From Pseudomonas bohemica (GTDB taxonomy: Bacteria; Pseudomonadota; Gammaproteobacteria; Pseudomonadales; Pseudomonadaceae): 64,000 nucleotides of DNA. The number at the start of each line of letters is the position of its first letter. Position 1 is the stretch's first letter. Under the pieces are notes generated by a model. That model ran no database searches. It was not told the origin of the DNA and was given only the letters and a program-made list of their open reading frames with translations. The position numbers and the translations under genes are program-made. The stretch spans positions 1 to 64,000 of the forward strand of contig NZ_NKHL01000089.1 in assembly GCF_002934685.1 (NCBI RefSeq), read 5' to 3'. Shown here one piece after another: positions 57,942-64,000 of this stretch.

Positions 57942-58076
57942 TTTAAGCGTTATTTGTAGCAGTACGAATAACAGCTTTAAGAAAGAGCCTGGCTTTAACA
58001 GGTCTTCGGAAGTACCAATCACTTCCAGAAGTAAAATGCAGCGACCAGAGGTGATCTGGTTTATCAAGCGCCACAT
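57942..58076 (+). ncRNA. Structured spacer between twin tRNA-Arg genes
   Basis: Four consecutive inverted repeats are seen: TTAAGCGTTATT with AATAACAGCTTTAA, CCTG with CAGG, CTTC-GGAAGT with ACTTCC-A-GAAG, and ACCAG with CTGGT. Whether processing leaves a stable RNA is unknown. Confidence 0.45.
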
Positions 58077-58153
58077 GCACTCGTAGCTCAGCTGGATAGA
58101 GTACTCGGCTACGAACCGAGCGGTCACAGGTTCGAATCCTGTCGAGTGCACCA
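58077..58153 (+). tRNA. tRNA-Arg(ACG), copy 2
   Basis: Identical over all 77 bases to copy 1. No strong promoter of its own is visible, so it is probably processed from one precursor with copy 1. Confidence 0.97.
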
Positions 58154-58157
58154 TAAA

Positions 58158-58191
58158 ACGAAAAGCCTGCATGCAAATGCGGGCTTTTTGC
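58158..58191 (+). terminator. Terminator after the tRNA-Arg pair
   Basis: AAAGCCTGCAT pairs with ATGCGGGCTTT, followed by TTGCTTTT. The complementary strand could also serve the opposing DUF4124 gene. Confidence 0.85.
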
Positions 58192-58202
58192 TTTTCTGTG
58201 TT

Positions 58203-58709
58203 TCACTTCTCCGTTTTACGCATCTGGCGTGTTCCTTTCACGCATCCATGTTCATCGAACTGAACCTGTCGGCTGCGACCCTTCTTTTTCTCGTACACAT
58301 AACGCAGTTCGGCGTTGCGCCCGATGATCCTGTCCGGCTTGCCCAGCAGGCTTTCTACATCTCGTTTCGTCATCCCGGCCGGTGTCTGCTGGTTGATGAT
58401 CGCTCTGCGACGTTGTTCGGCGCTCAATACGTTTCCACAGCCGTCGTCACGCTGGCCGACCACCACCAGCTCGTTGTTCTCTGGCTGTCTTTTTACGACT
58501 TCCTTTACTGACGAGGGGGCAATAGGGACCGTTCCGGGCAGAGGGCTGTTCACGCTCAGCGATTTTTGCAACTGCCCTGGCGGGCAACTGAGGGTGGCGA
58601 AGGTAATGTTGCCGCTTTCGTCTTCGCAACGGTGTACCGATGTCGCTCCTGCGGCGGCTGGCAGGAGCAGCAGGGCTGTAATAACGGTTTTACGTATGTC
58701 CAAAGGCAT
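58203..58709 (-). CDS. DUF4124/SmpA-like exported protein
   Basis: 168 residues. A signal peptide (RKTVITALLLLPAAAGA), then the DUF4124-type start VHRCEDESGNITFATLSCPPGQ with two Cys likely in a disulphide, a proline/basic linker, and a second half, MTKRDVESLLGKPDRIIG-ELRYVYEKKKGRSRQVQFDEHGCV, resembling the BamE/SmpA fold. It is probably periplasmic. No reaction can be named. It is a single gene on the minus strand, convergent with the tRNA genes. Confidence 0.75.
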   Translation of the reverse strand: MPLDIRKTVITALLLLPAAAGATSVHRCEDESGNITFATLSCPPGQLQKSLSVNSPLPGTVPIAPSSVKEVVKRQPENNELVVVGQRDDGCGNVLSAEQRRRAIINQQTPAGMTKRDVESLLGKPDRIIGRNAELRYVYEKKKGRSRQVQFDEHGCVKGTRQMRKTEK

Positions 58710-58871
58710 GACAGCGTCCTCCTTGACGACGGGTGTCAGGGGAGACTAGCCAGATGAAAATCTGCGAGCGAGCGTGTTTTCTTCTCGGGATGTGACGTCG
58801 TAGCAATAACGACTCGGACAATGGTTAACATTGTGTTGCAAGCGCTTGTTCCGCGTTGAATTTTTAACATG

Positions 58872-58921
58872 AAGCCCCGGCAAGCGGTGTATGATTGCGC
58901 CCGTCAGCCCCGCCGGGGCTT
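58872..58921 (+). promoter_or_regulatory. mgtE leader: competing GC-rich stems
   Basis: GCCGGGGCTT (58912-58921) can pair either with AAGCCCCGGC (58872-58881, 10 of 10) or with AGCCCC immediately upstream (58906-58911). A near-consensus -10 (TATGAT, 58890-58895) lies inside. The transcription start is not known. Confidence 0.5.
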
Positions 58922-58934
58922 GTGGAATCCCTCC

Positions 58935-58994
58935 ATGGACTTACCCAGTAGCAACTCAGAATTAAGCTTTACCAATCAAGAATCGACTGATTGA
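58935..58994 (+). CDS. Possible 19-codon leader peptide upstream of mgtE
   Basis: MDLPSSNSELSFTNQESTD: acidic and proline-containing, ending 39 bases before the mgtE ATG. The ribosome site is weak (GTGGA). It could act like the mgtL leader of Salmonella, whose early acidic/proline codons sense Mg2+, but this is only an analogy and translation is unproven. Confidence 0.35.
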   Translation: MDLPSSNSELSFTNQESTD

Positions 58995-59033
58995 TCTTCC
59001 GGCGTGTTCCACTGCTGGGAGTGGAGTTCGCCT

Positions 59034-60476
59034 ATGACCGAAATTGAAGTAAAAAAAACGCAGGAAAGCCTTCAGGATCGCCTCGCTCAAGTGGTCGATC
59101 TGCTGCAGCGTCAGCGTGTCGTTGAAGATCTGACTCATCGTCAAGAAGGCCAGCATCAAGATCGCGTTGAAAACCTGGTTCACCGGCAAAACCTGGTCGA
59201 GCTGCAACGCAAGCTCGATGATCTGCACTCTGCCGACGTTGCCTATATTCTCGAAGCGCTCCCGGTAGAAGACCGTCTGACGGTCTGGCAGCTGGTCAAG
59301 GCCGAGCGCGACGGCGACATCCTTCTCGAAGTATCCGATTCCGTTCGTGAAACCCTGATCGCCGATATGGACGATCACGAGTTGCTGGCCGCCGCCAAGG
59401 AAATGGACGCAGACGAACTCGCGGACCTTGCGCCAGAACTGCCGCGCGACGTCGTTCATGAGCTGATGGAAGCCCTCGACAGCCAGCAGCGCGAGCGTGT
59501 GCGTTCTGCCTTGTCTTACGACGAGGATCAGGTGGGCGCACTGATGGACTTCGAGATGGTCACCATTCGCGAAGACGTCAGCCTTGAAGTGGTGCTGCGT
59601 TACCTGCGTCGTCTCAAGGAGCTCCCGGGCCACACCGATAAACTCTTCGTGGTCGACTACGATGGCGTCCTCAAGGGTGTGCTGCCGATCAAACGCCTGC
59701 TGGTCAACGACCCTGAAAAGCAGGTGTCGGAAGTCATGGCCAGCGATACGGTAAGCTTTCACCCGGACAGCGATGCCTATGAAGCCGCGCAGGCTTTCGA
59801 GCGTTACAACCTTATTTCCTCGCCGGTGGTGGACAAGAACGGCAAGCTGATCGGCCGTCTGACCATTGACGAAATGGTTGACCTGATTCGTGAAGAGAGC
59901 GAGACGGAAGTGCTCAACATGGCCGGTTTGCGTGAAGAGGAAGACATCTTCGCGTCGGTCTGGCGTTCGTTGCGCAACCGTTGGTCGTGGCTGGCGGTCA
60001 ATCTCATCACTGCTTTCATCGCCTCGCGGGTGATTGGCCTGTTCGAGGGCTCGATCGAAAAGCTGGTAGCGCTCGCGGCACTCATGCCGATCGTGGCGGG
60101 TATCGGCGGTAACTCCGGTAACCAGACCATCACCATGATCGTTCGCGCCATGGCGCTGGACCAGGTCAGCACCGGCAATACCTCGCGCTTGATGCGCAAG
60201 GAGCTGGGGGTCGCGTTGGTCAACGGGGTGATCTGGGGTGGCGTGATCGGTATCGTCGCCTACCTGCTCTACCACAGCTGGTCGCTGGGTGTGGTCATGA
60301 CCGCGGCGATGACGTTGAACCTGTTGCTCGCCGCCTTCATGGGCGTGTTGATCCCAATGACATTGGCACGTCTTGGTCGTGACCCGGCAATGGGGTCCAG
60401 TGTAATGATCACCGCCATGACTGACAGCGGCGGTTTCTTCATCTTCCTGGGACTGGCGACGATTTTCCTGCTGTGA
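59034..60476 (+). CDS. mgtE: Magnesium transporter MgtE
   Basis: From ATG 59034 (MTEIEVKKTQESLQDRLAQVV) it has 480 residues. The soluble N-domain (helical, LHSADVAYILEALPVEDRL), two CBS domains (DFEMVTIREDVSLEVVLRYLRRL and ASDTVSFHPDSDAYEAAQAFERY) and five membrane helices with the pore motif PIVAGIGGNSGNQTITMIVRAMAL follow the MgtE plan. Mg2+ bound to the CBS domains closes the channel. The leader carries unusual structure. A terminator follows. Confidence 0.96.
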   Translation: MTEIEVKKTQESLQDRLAQVVDLLQRQRVVEDLTHRQEGQHQDRVENLVHRQNLVELQRKLDDLHSADVAYILEALPVEDRLTVWQLVKAERDGDILLEVSDSVRETLIADMDDHELLAAAKEMDADELADLAPELPRDVVHELMEALDSQQRERVRSALSYDEDQVGALMDFEMVTIREDVSLEVVLRYLRRLKELPGHTDKLFVVDYDGVLKGVLPIKRLLVNDPEKQVSEVMASDTVSFHPDSDAYEAAQAFERYNLISSPVVDKNGKLIGRLTIDEMVDLIREESETEVLNMAGLREEEDIFASVWRSLRNRWSWLAVNLITAFIASRVIGLFEGSIEKLVALAALMPIVAGIGGNSGNQTITMIVRAMALDQVSTGNTSRLMRKELGVALVNGVIWGGVIGIVAYLLYHSWSLGVVMTAAMTLNLLLAAFMGVLIPMTLARLGRDPAMGSSVMITAMTDSGGFFIFLGLATIFLL

Positions 60477-60489
60477 CGTGACCCACAAT

Positions 60490-60520
60490 AAAAAACCGCC
60501 TTCGAGAGCGGTTTTTTTTG
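60490..60520 (+). terminator. Terminator after mgtE
   Basis: AAAAACCGCC pairs with AGCGGTTTTT, followed by a T-run. Confidence 0.88.
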
Positions 60521-60553
60521 GAAAGTCATTGGTCGTTAACAACTAAAGCCTAC

Positions 60554-60583
60554 AAAAAAGCCAGCTTTTAAGCTGGCTTTTCA
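60554..60583 (-). terminator. Terminator after amrZ
   Basis: AAAAGCCAGCTT pairs with AAGCTGGCTTTT. On the minus strand it ends in a U-run, so it serves amrZ, which reads toward mgtE. Confidence 0.85.
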
Positions 60584-60601
60584 GTTTCTGGCGTTCGGGA
60601 C

Positions 60602-60928
60602 TTATTCGTCGTCGGCGGCCAGGCTGGTGTCGTGTGCGATCAGCGAAACCAGAGCATTCTGCTGGCGATGAGCGAGTTGGCGGAAACGTTGGAGCAACTC
60701 GCGTTCATGCAATGACAGTTCTGGGCTGTCCAAGCGCAGTTTAGGCTCGTCGCCCAAGGCGCCTTCCTGAATCAGGCTTTGTTCGAGACGCGCGATGATT
60801 TCAGAGTTCATGCTGCGATGGTTGTCTTTGGATACTTCCGCAATGCGCTCGCGCATGCCTTCCGGAAGACGGACAACGAACTTGTCAGCTGTGCGACTGG
60901 AATAATTGGCCTGTTTCATAGGGCTCAT
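60602..60928 (-). CDS. amrZ: Ribbon-helix-helix regulator AmrZ (AlgZ)
   Basis: 108 residues, the same length as P. aeruginosa AmrZ. The Arc-type DNA-binding core is [23 protein letters not shown], followed by the signature [22 protein letters not shown], and the oligomerisation part [35 protein letters not shown]. It activates alginate synthesis and controls motility, biofilm and c-di-GMP genes. An AlgU-like promoter lies 62-88 bases upstream, fitting AlgU control of amrZ in P. aeruginosa. Confidence 0.95.
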   Translation of the reverse strand: MSPMKQANYSSRTADKFVVRLPEGMRERIAEVSKDNHRSMNSEIIARLEQSLIQEGALGDEPKLRLDSPELSLHERELLQRFRQLAHRQQNALVSLIAHDTSLAADDE

Positions 60929-60989
60929 ATATTTAACCGATTTAGTTCAAAGGGGAGGCGGTTCATGCATTGGCCGCGAGATGTCATCC

Positions 60990-61016
60990 TCTGACTCTCA
61001 TTTCGGCGAAATGTTC
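60990..61016 (-). promoter_or_regulatory. AlgU/sigma22-like promoter of amrZ
   Basis: On the minus strand GAACAT-N16-TCAGA matches GAACTT-N16-TCTGA at 9 of 11 positions with the exact spacer, 62-88 bases upstream of the amrZ start. Confidence 0.6.
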
Positions 61017-61378
61017 AACCTGCCAGCATAAAGGTCCGCCATCATGCATCAATGCGCCGGAACCTTGGCGTCAAATCTGTGACAAATATTGAACTAGATA
61101 AAGGCGTTTAGCCAGCACCAATTATCCAAAATGCGTCCTGGTTAGCAAAGTTCCCGTATACCGTTCATCCGGCCCCACAGCGCCAGTACGTCGGAATGTC
61201 GTACAGAAAAAGCTACGTAGGCATTCGCCATGATGGCTATCTGTCTTCAGAGTAGTGGCGTCTGGAGGAAAATACGAGAAAGCCGCCAAGAAAGAGACGA
61301 AGGGTCTCCTGGCGTTATCGGAAGGCTAAAACTGGTGGGATCAAGCGAATCACGAAATCAGAGTGTGGCTATCGACGC
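61017..61378. other. 362-base intergenic region upstream of amrZ, no gene seen
   Basis: It has lower GC than its neighbours. A 34-base hairpin (CGCCA and GAGAC pairing with GTCTC and TGGCG) is at about 61281-61314. No other feature was recognised, and short open frames here lack ribosome sites. Confidence 0.5.
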
Positions 61379-61576
61379 TTACGGTTTCACCTGGCGTAGC
61401 ACCGGATCGAACTTGATGCGCCGACCAACGAATAACGCTGCTAGAAACAAACTGGCGAAAACACCGGCTGCGATCTTGACGACCGTTCCGAGCGAGTCCA
61501 TCGACACGGGAAGCAATTGATCAACTGCGATGGCCATGATGGCCAGAATCAGGAACGACAGTGCGGCTTTTGACAT
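61379..61576 (-). CDS. 65-residue two-helix membrane protein, unknown function
   Basis: From ATG 61576: MSKAALSFLILAIMAIAVDQLLPVSMDSLGTVVKIAAGVFASLFLAALFVGRRIKFDPVLRQVKP. It has two membrane segments and a conserved-looking GRRIKFDPVLR tail. The longer frame from 61618 adds a sequence without a ribosome site. I do not recognise the family. It is downstream of a second small gene on the same strand, 51 bases away, so the two may be co-transcribed. Confidence 0.65.
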   Translation of the reverse strand: MSKAALSFLILAIMAIAVDQLLPVSMDSLGTVVKIAAGVFASLFLAALFVGRRIKFDPVLRQVKP

Positions 61577-61627
61577 GGCTGTTCTCGTAAGAAGAAACGG
61601 ATCGGCAAACCCTTGCATCGTGCGGCT

Positions 61628-61858
61628 TCAGAATACCCAGCGTTCGGACCGATCCACTGGAATCGCCTCATCGGTATCGTTCGCCAGCATCGCGTCGGAG
61701 CGCTGCGCTGGAACTGCCGCGAAACGTGGTGTCTGTTTTACCAAATAGTGAGGTTGAGCCTGAACAGCGACGCTCTCAGTCTTGCCATTGTCTTGAAAGT
61801 GGAAAGCCACCAGTGCGACGAGTGCCGCAGCATTCAATAGGGAGAGAGTCATGTTCAT
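61628..61858 (-). CDS. 76-residue small exported or membrane-anchored protein, unknown function
   Basis: ATG 61858 has AAGG upstream. One N-terminal hydrophobic segment (MTLSLLNAAALVALVAFHF) followed by a hydrophilic, partly acidic part ending DRSERWVF. It could be a signal-anchored periplasmic protein. An ATG two codons on is also possible. Function and family unknown; codon use is Pseudomonas-like. Confidence 0.55.
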   Translation of the reverse strand: MNMTLSLLNAAALVALVAFHFQDNGKTESVAVQAQPHYLVKQTPRFAAVPAQRSDAMLANDTDEAIPVDRSERWVF

Positions 61859-61991
61859 CTCGGTTACCTTCGCTTGGAGTGGTATGAAGGGGATTGCACG
61901 GATAGGGATAATGCAGTCTGCATGCCAAGCGAAATATTAATAAATATCCATGAAAAACAATAAGTTACGCAAATGTTTGACGCGGCGGGGG

Positions 61992-62039
61992 TTGCAGTTT
62001 GCAATGATGTCATTTTGCGCCATTGCAATTTGCATGATG
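61992..62039 (+). repeat. Direct repeat TTGCARTTTGCA(A)TGATG upstream of tRNA-Arg(CCT)
   Basis: TTGCAGTTTGCAATGATG (61992-62009) and TTGCAATTTGCATGATG (62023-62039) have a 31-base period, about three helical turns. The 308 bases between the 76-residue gene and the tRNA hold nothing else that I can name. Confidence 0.55.
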
Positions 62040-62166
62040 CGTGTTTCACGACAGTCAAATACCCGGCGGACTACAGCTGAAAAAGACAATGACGACATGA
62101 CAAAACAAAGGCTTGCCGTTAACATGCTCGCCGTCCCGCTGGCGCCATTCAGAGCGTTGGCATTGT

Positions 62167-62243
62167 GTCTCAGTAGCTCAATTGGATAGAGCATCCCCCT
62201 CCTAAGGGGAAGGTTGCAGGTTCGAACCCCGCCTGGGACACCA
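62167..62243 (+). tRNA. tRNA-Arg(CCT)
   Basis: 77 bases with CCA: acceptor GTCTCAG/CTGGGAC, anticodon loop CTCCTAA (anticodon CCT), T loop TTCGAAC. tRNA-Arg genes are frequent integration sites, but no integrase or attL-like copy was found here. Confidence 0.95.
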
Positions 62244-62336
62244 TTCGATTCACCCTCCACCCGTTTCCGGTTGGTCTATCATGAGCCTTCATTCATAAGA
62301 GGGCGGGTCCTGTCTTGCTCGCCAAGAAAAGACGAC

Positions 62337-63242
62337 ATGAAAGATCTGCCGCCCACGGCCACGCTGCGCGCGTTTGAAGTGGCCACGCGTCACGCGACGT
62401 TCACCTCCGCATCTGAAGAGCTGCATGTCACCCAGAGTGCGGTGAGTCATCAGTTGAAGCACCTGGAGGACATTTGGGGGCTGCAATTATTCCAGCGCGG
62501 CAAATCGTTGACCCTGACCCCCGCTGGCGCCGCCCTTGCGCCCATCGTACGCGAGTTCTTCTCCAACCTTGAGGCAACGCTGGCGGACTTAAGGGAGCAA
62601 AAAGGCAGGATTCGGCTGCAGGTCAGTACCACTTATTCATTCGCCCTCAAATGGCTGCTGCCGAGGTTGCCAAGCCTGGCTCAGCAACATCCGGAAATCC
62701 TGGTGACGTTGGATACGACAGACAAAGCCATCAAATTTTCCAGCGGCGAGGCGGATGTGGCGATTCGTTTGGGCAACGGCAACTACCCGGCGCTTTACTC
62801 GGAGTTCATGTTCCGAGAACAGATCTTTCCGGTGGCCAGCCCGGATCTGTTACAGCGCTTCGGCAGGCCAATGGAGCCTGCCGAACTGCTGCGCTACCCG
62901 ATGCTCACCCGAGACGGTGCAGATCTGGTGCCAAAATGGGAGGTGTGGTTTCAACATGTCGGCCTGGGTATTTCTTCTCTTCACGAAAGTGTCAGGTTCG
63001 CGGACACCAACATGACAGTGGAAGCAGCGTTGCTGGGCCAGGGGATCGCGTTGGTGCGTAGCGGGCACGTGGAAAAGGAGATCAGCGATGCAAGCCTGGT
63101 CAGGTTGTTCGATATTCCTTTCCCATCGCCGGTTGCCTATTACTTCGTCTGCCCCAAAGGTATCGAATCGCAACCTCATGTCGCCCATTTTCGTAGCTGG
63201 CTGATTCAGCAGGGCCTGAAAGCGCAGCAGGGTTATGTATGA
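62337..63242 (+). CDS. LysR-family transcriptional regulator (GcvA-like)
   Basis: ATG 62337 (MKDLPPTATLRAFEVATRHATFTSASEELHVTQSAVSHQLKHLE) gives 301 residues. The winged HTH contains the LysR signature, then LTLTPAGAALAPIVREFF and a type 2 periplasmic-binding-like sensor domain, with DVAIRLGNGNYPALYSE and ALLGQGIALVRSGHVEKE as in the GcvA branch. It would respond to a small metabolite, unknown here. Earlier in-frame ATGs lie inside the tRNA gene. The downstream EamA gene starts 75 bases after its stop on the same strand and may be a target. Confidence 0.88.
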   Translation: MKDLPPTATLRAFEVATRHATFTSASEELHVTQSAVSHQLKHLEDIWGLQLFQRGKSLTLTPAGAALAPIVREFFSNLEATLADLREQKGRIRLQVSTTYSFALKWLLPRLPSLAQQHPEILVTLDTTDKAIKFSSGEADVAIRLGNGNYPALYSEFMFREQIFPVASPDLLQRFGRPMEPAELLRYPMLTRDGADLVPKWEVWFQHVGLGISSLHESVRFADTNMTVEAALLGQGIALVRSGHVEKEISDASLVRLFDIPFPSPVAYYFVCPKGIESQPHVAHFRSWLIQQGLKAQQGYV

Positions 63243-63317
63243 ATCATGAGGATTTACTCATGATTCGATGAGAAGACTTCGCTTTAATTGAATGCGTCAG
63301 GCTGGCTAGGATGGCGC

Positions 63318-64000
63318 ATGCCTTTTGACATCGTCTTGTTAGTCCTTTTAGCCGCCTTGCTGCATGCCAGCTGGAATGCACTGCTGCGCGGTGGCGAGGA
63401 CCGGCTCTGGTCCATGACGATCATGTGCGTGGCGGTGGCCGTCGCCAGTGCCGTAGCCGCCTTGTTTCTGCCTGCGCCGGCAAAGGCCAGCTGGTTTTGT
63501 GTCGTGCTTTCGGCGGTCTTGCACGTTGGCTATAACCTGTTTCTGGTGCGCACTTATCGAGCGGGTGACCTCGGGCAGACCTATCCGGTTTCCCGAGGCT
63601 CTTCGCCTGTCCTGATCACCCTGTTTGCCTCGATTTTCGCCGGGGAAAGCGTGAGCTCAGGCGCGCTGCTCGGCATCCTGCTGGTTTCTGGCGGAATCGT
63701 TTCTCTGGCCTTCAAAGGCCGCAAGTTGGCCACTCCCAGCCTGCCGTATGCCTTGGGAACCGGGTGCTTTATCGCCGCCTACAGCGTGACCGATGGCATC
63801 GGTGCGCGGCTGTCCGGTTCGGCGATGGCTTATACGGTATGGATGTGCACCTTGTGGGGTGTCTTGATGCCACTGGTGTACATCGCCCTGCGCGACGCAC
63901 GCAGTCTGTTCACCTTCAGGCCCGGTTTCATGGCCGCTTTCATCGGTGGGCTGGTGTCTCTGGTGGCCTATGGAATCATTATCTACGCCATGTCCGGCGC
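63318..64000 (+). CDS. EamA/DMT-family transporter, 3' end outside window
   Basis: The frame from ATG 63318 (MPFDIVLLVLLAALLHASWNALLRGGEDRLW) stays open to the window end (227 codons). Several membrane helices, with the EamA motifs LHASWNALLR, YPVSRGSSPVLITLFASIFAGE and LLVSGGIVSLAF, mark a drug/metabolite transporter. It is probably an inner-membrane exporter or permease; the substrate is unknown. The gene follows the LysR regulator. Confidence 0.85.
   Translation, partial: MPFDIVLLVLLAALLHASWNALLRGGEDRLWSMTIMCVAVAVASAVAALFLPAPAKASWFCVVLSAVLHVGYNLFLVRTYRAGDLGQTYPVSRGSSPVLITLFASIFAGESVSSGALLGILLVSGGIVSLAFKGRKLATPSLPYALGTGCFIAAYSVTDGIGARLSGSAMAYTVWMCTLWGVLMPLVYIALRDARSLFTFRPGFMAAFIGGLVSLVAYGIIIYAMSG

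Noticed and set aside
58962..60542. 526-codon minus-strand frame across mgtE
   Set aside because: Antisense shadow of mgtE; the sequence is His/Gln-rich with no family motif.
62167..62243. tRNA-Arg(CCT) as an island attachment site
   Set aside because: No integrase, no direct repeat of the tRNA 3' end and no GC shift were found within the window.

Overview
The window is a stretch of Pseudomonas chromosome (fluorescens/syringae-type lineage; species not determinable from the sequence alone). This rests on its high GC content, the Pseudomonas gene content and gene order (phhABC-phhR, aotJQMOP-argR, aruCFGDBE, alaS-lysC-rsmA-tRNA, amrZ, a cpxR-cpxP-cpxA cluster), and many REP/REPIN repeats built on the Pseudomonas core GAGC-TTGC-. 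It is almost entirely core genome. I see no prophage, integrase, IS transposase, CRISPR array or recognisable defence island.

Layout. 1-4104: 3' end of a giant RTX adhesin (type I secretion). 4105-4624: a composite repeat. 4625-7550: a UPF0149 protein and recQ. 7853-11925: a MarR regulator, then a FimV-like LysM membrane protein, a SelW-type thioredoxin-fold protein and a bestrophin-like channel, tightly packed. 12146-15887: an Mpo1-like protein, an AraC regulator, trkH and a nitroreductase. 16002-19221: a Cpx envelope-stress cluster (cpxR, cpxP-like, cpxA) with an SH3-less YgiM-like protein. 19370-23840: yciI, yciB, the PHP exonuclease rnmA, yciO, scpA-scpB (condensin partners) and a DUF1289 protein. 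24049-25254: rluB. 25577-33981: aromatic amino acid uptake (aroP), arfB, an MFS transporter, two microproteins, and phhCBA diverging from phhR. 34109-36778: a DUF2790 protein and acs.

37400-50980 is a coherent arginine module. Periplasmic binding protein and ABC transporter (aotJQMP, plus aotO) import arginine/ornithine. ArgR senses and regulates. The arginine succinyltransferase pathway (aruC, F, G, D, B, E plus a 97-aa His-tailed protein) degrades it to glutamate and succinate. Matching TGTCGC-N8-AA motifs stand upstream of both aotJ and aruC.

51134-57604: a type II lumazine synthase behind an FMN riboswitch, L-threonine aldolase, alaS, lysC and the RNA-binding regulator rsmA/csrA. 57667-58153: tRNA-Ser(GCT) and two identical tRNA-Arg(ACG) genes. 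58203-60928: a DUF4124-type lipoprotein-like gene, mgtE with a structured leader, and amrZ with an AlgU-like promoter. 61379-64000: two small membrane/exported proteins, tRNA-Arg(CCT), a LysR regulator and the start of an EamA transporter.

The most interesting signals are regulatory rather than new genes. They are CpxR-type GTAAA repeats at both cpxP and the trkH/nitroreductase intergenic region; an mgtE leader with mutually exclusive hairpins and a 19-codon leader ORF; an FMN riboswitch followed by a Shine-Dalgarno-trapping hairpin; a four-hairpin spacer between twin tRNA-Arg genes; a terminator between aotJ and aotQ; and a TyrR-like PhhR whose sigma54 contact loop is GAFEGA instead of GAFTGA. 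I could run no searches, so all family names come from recognising motifs and gene order.
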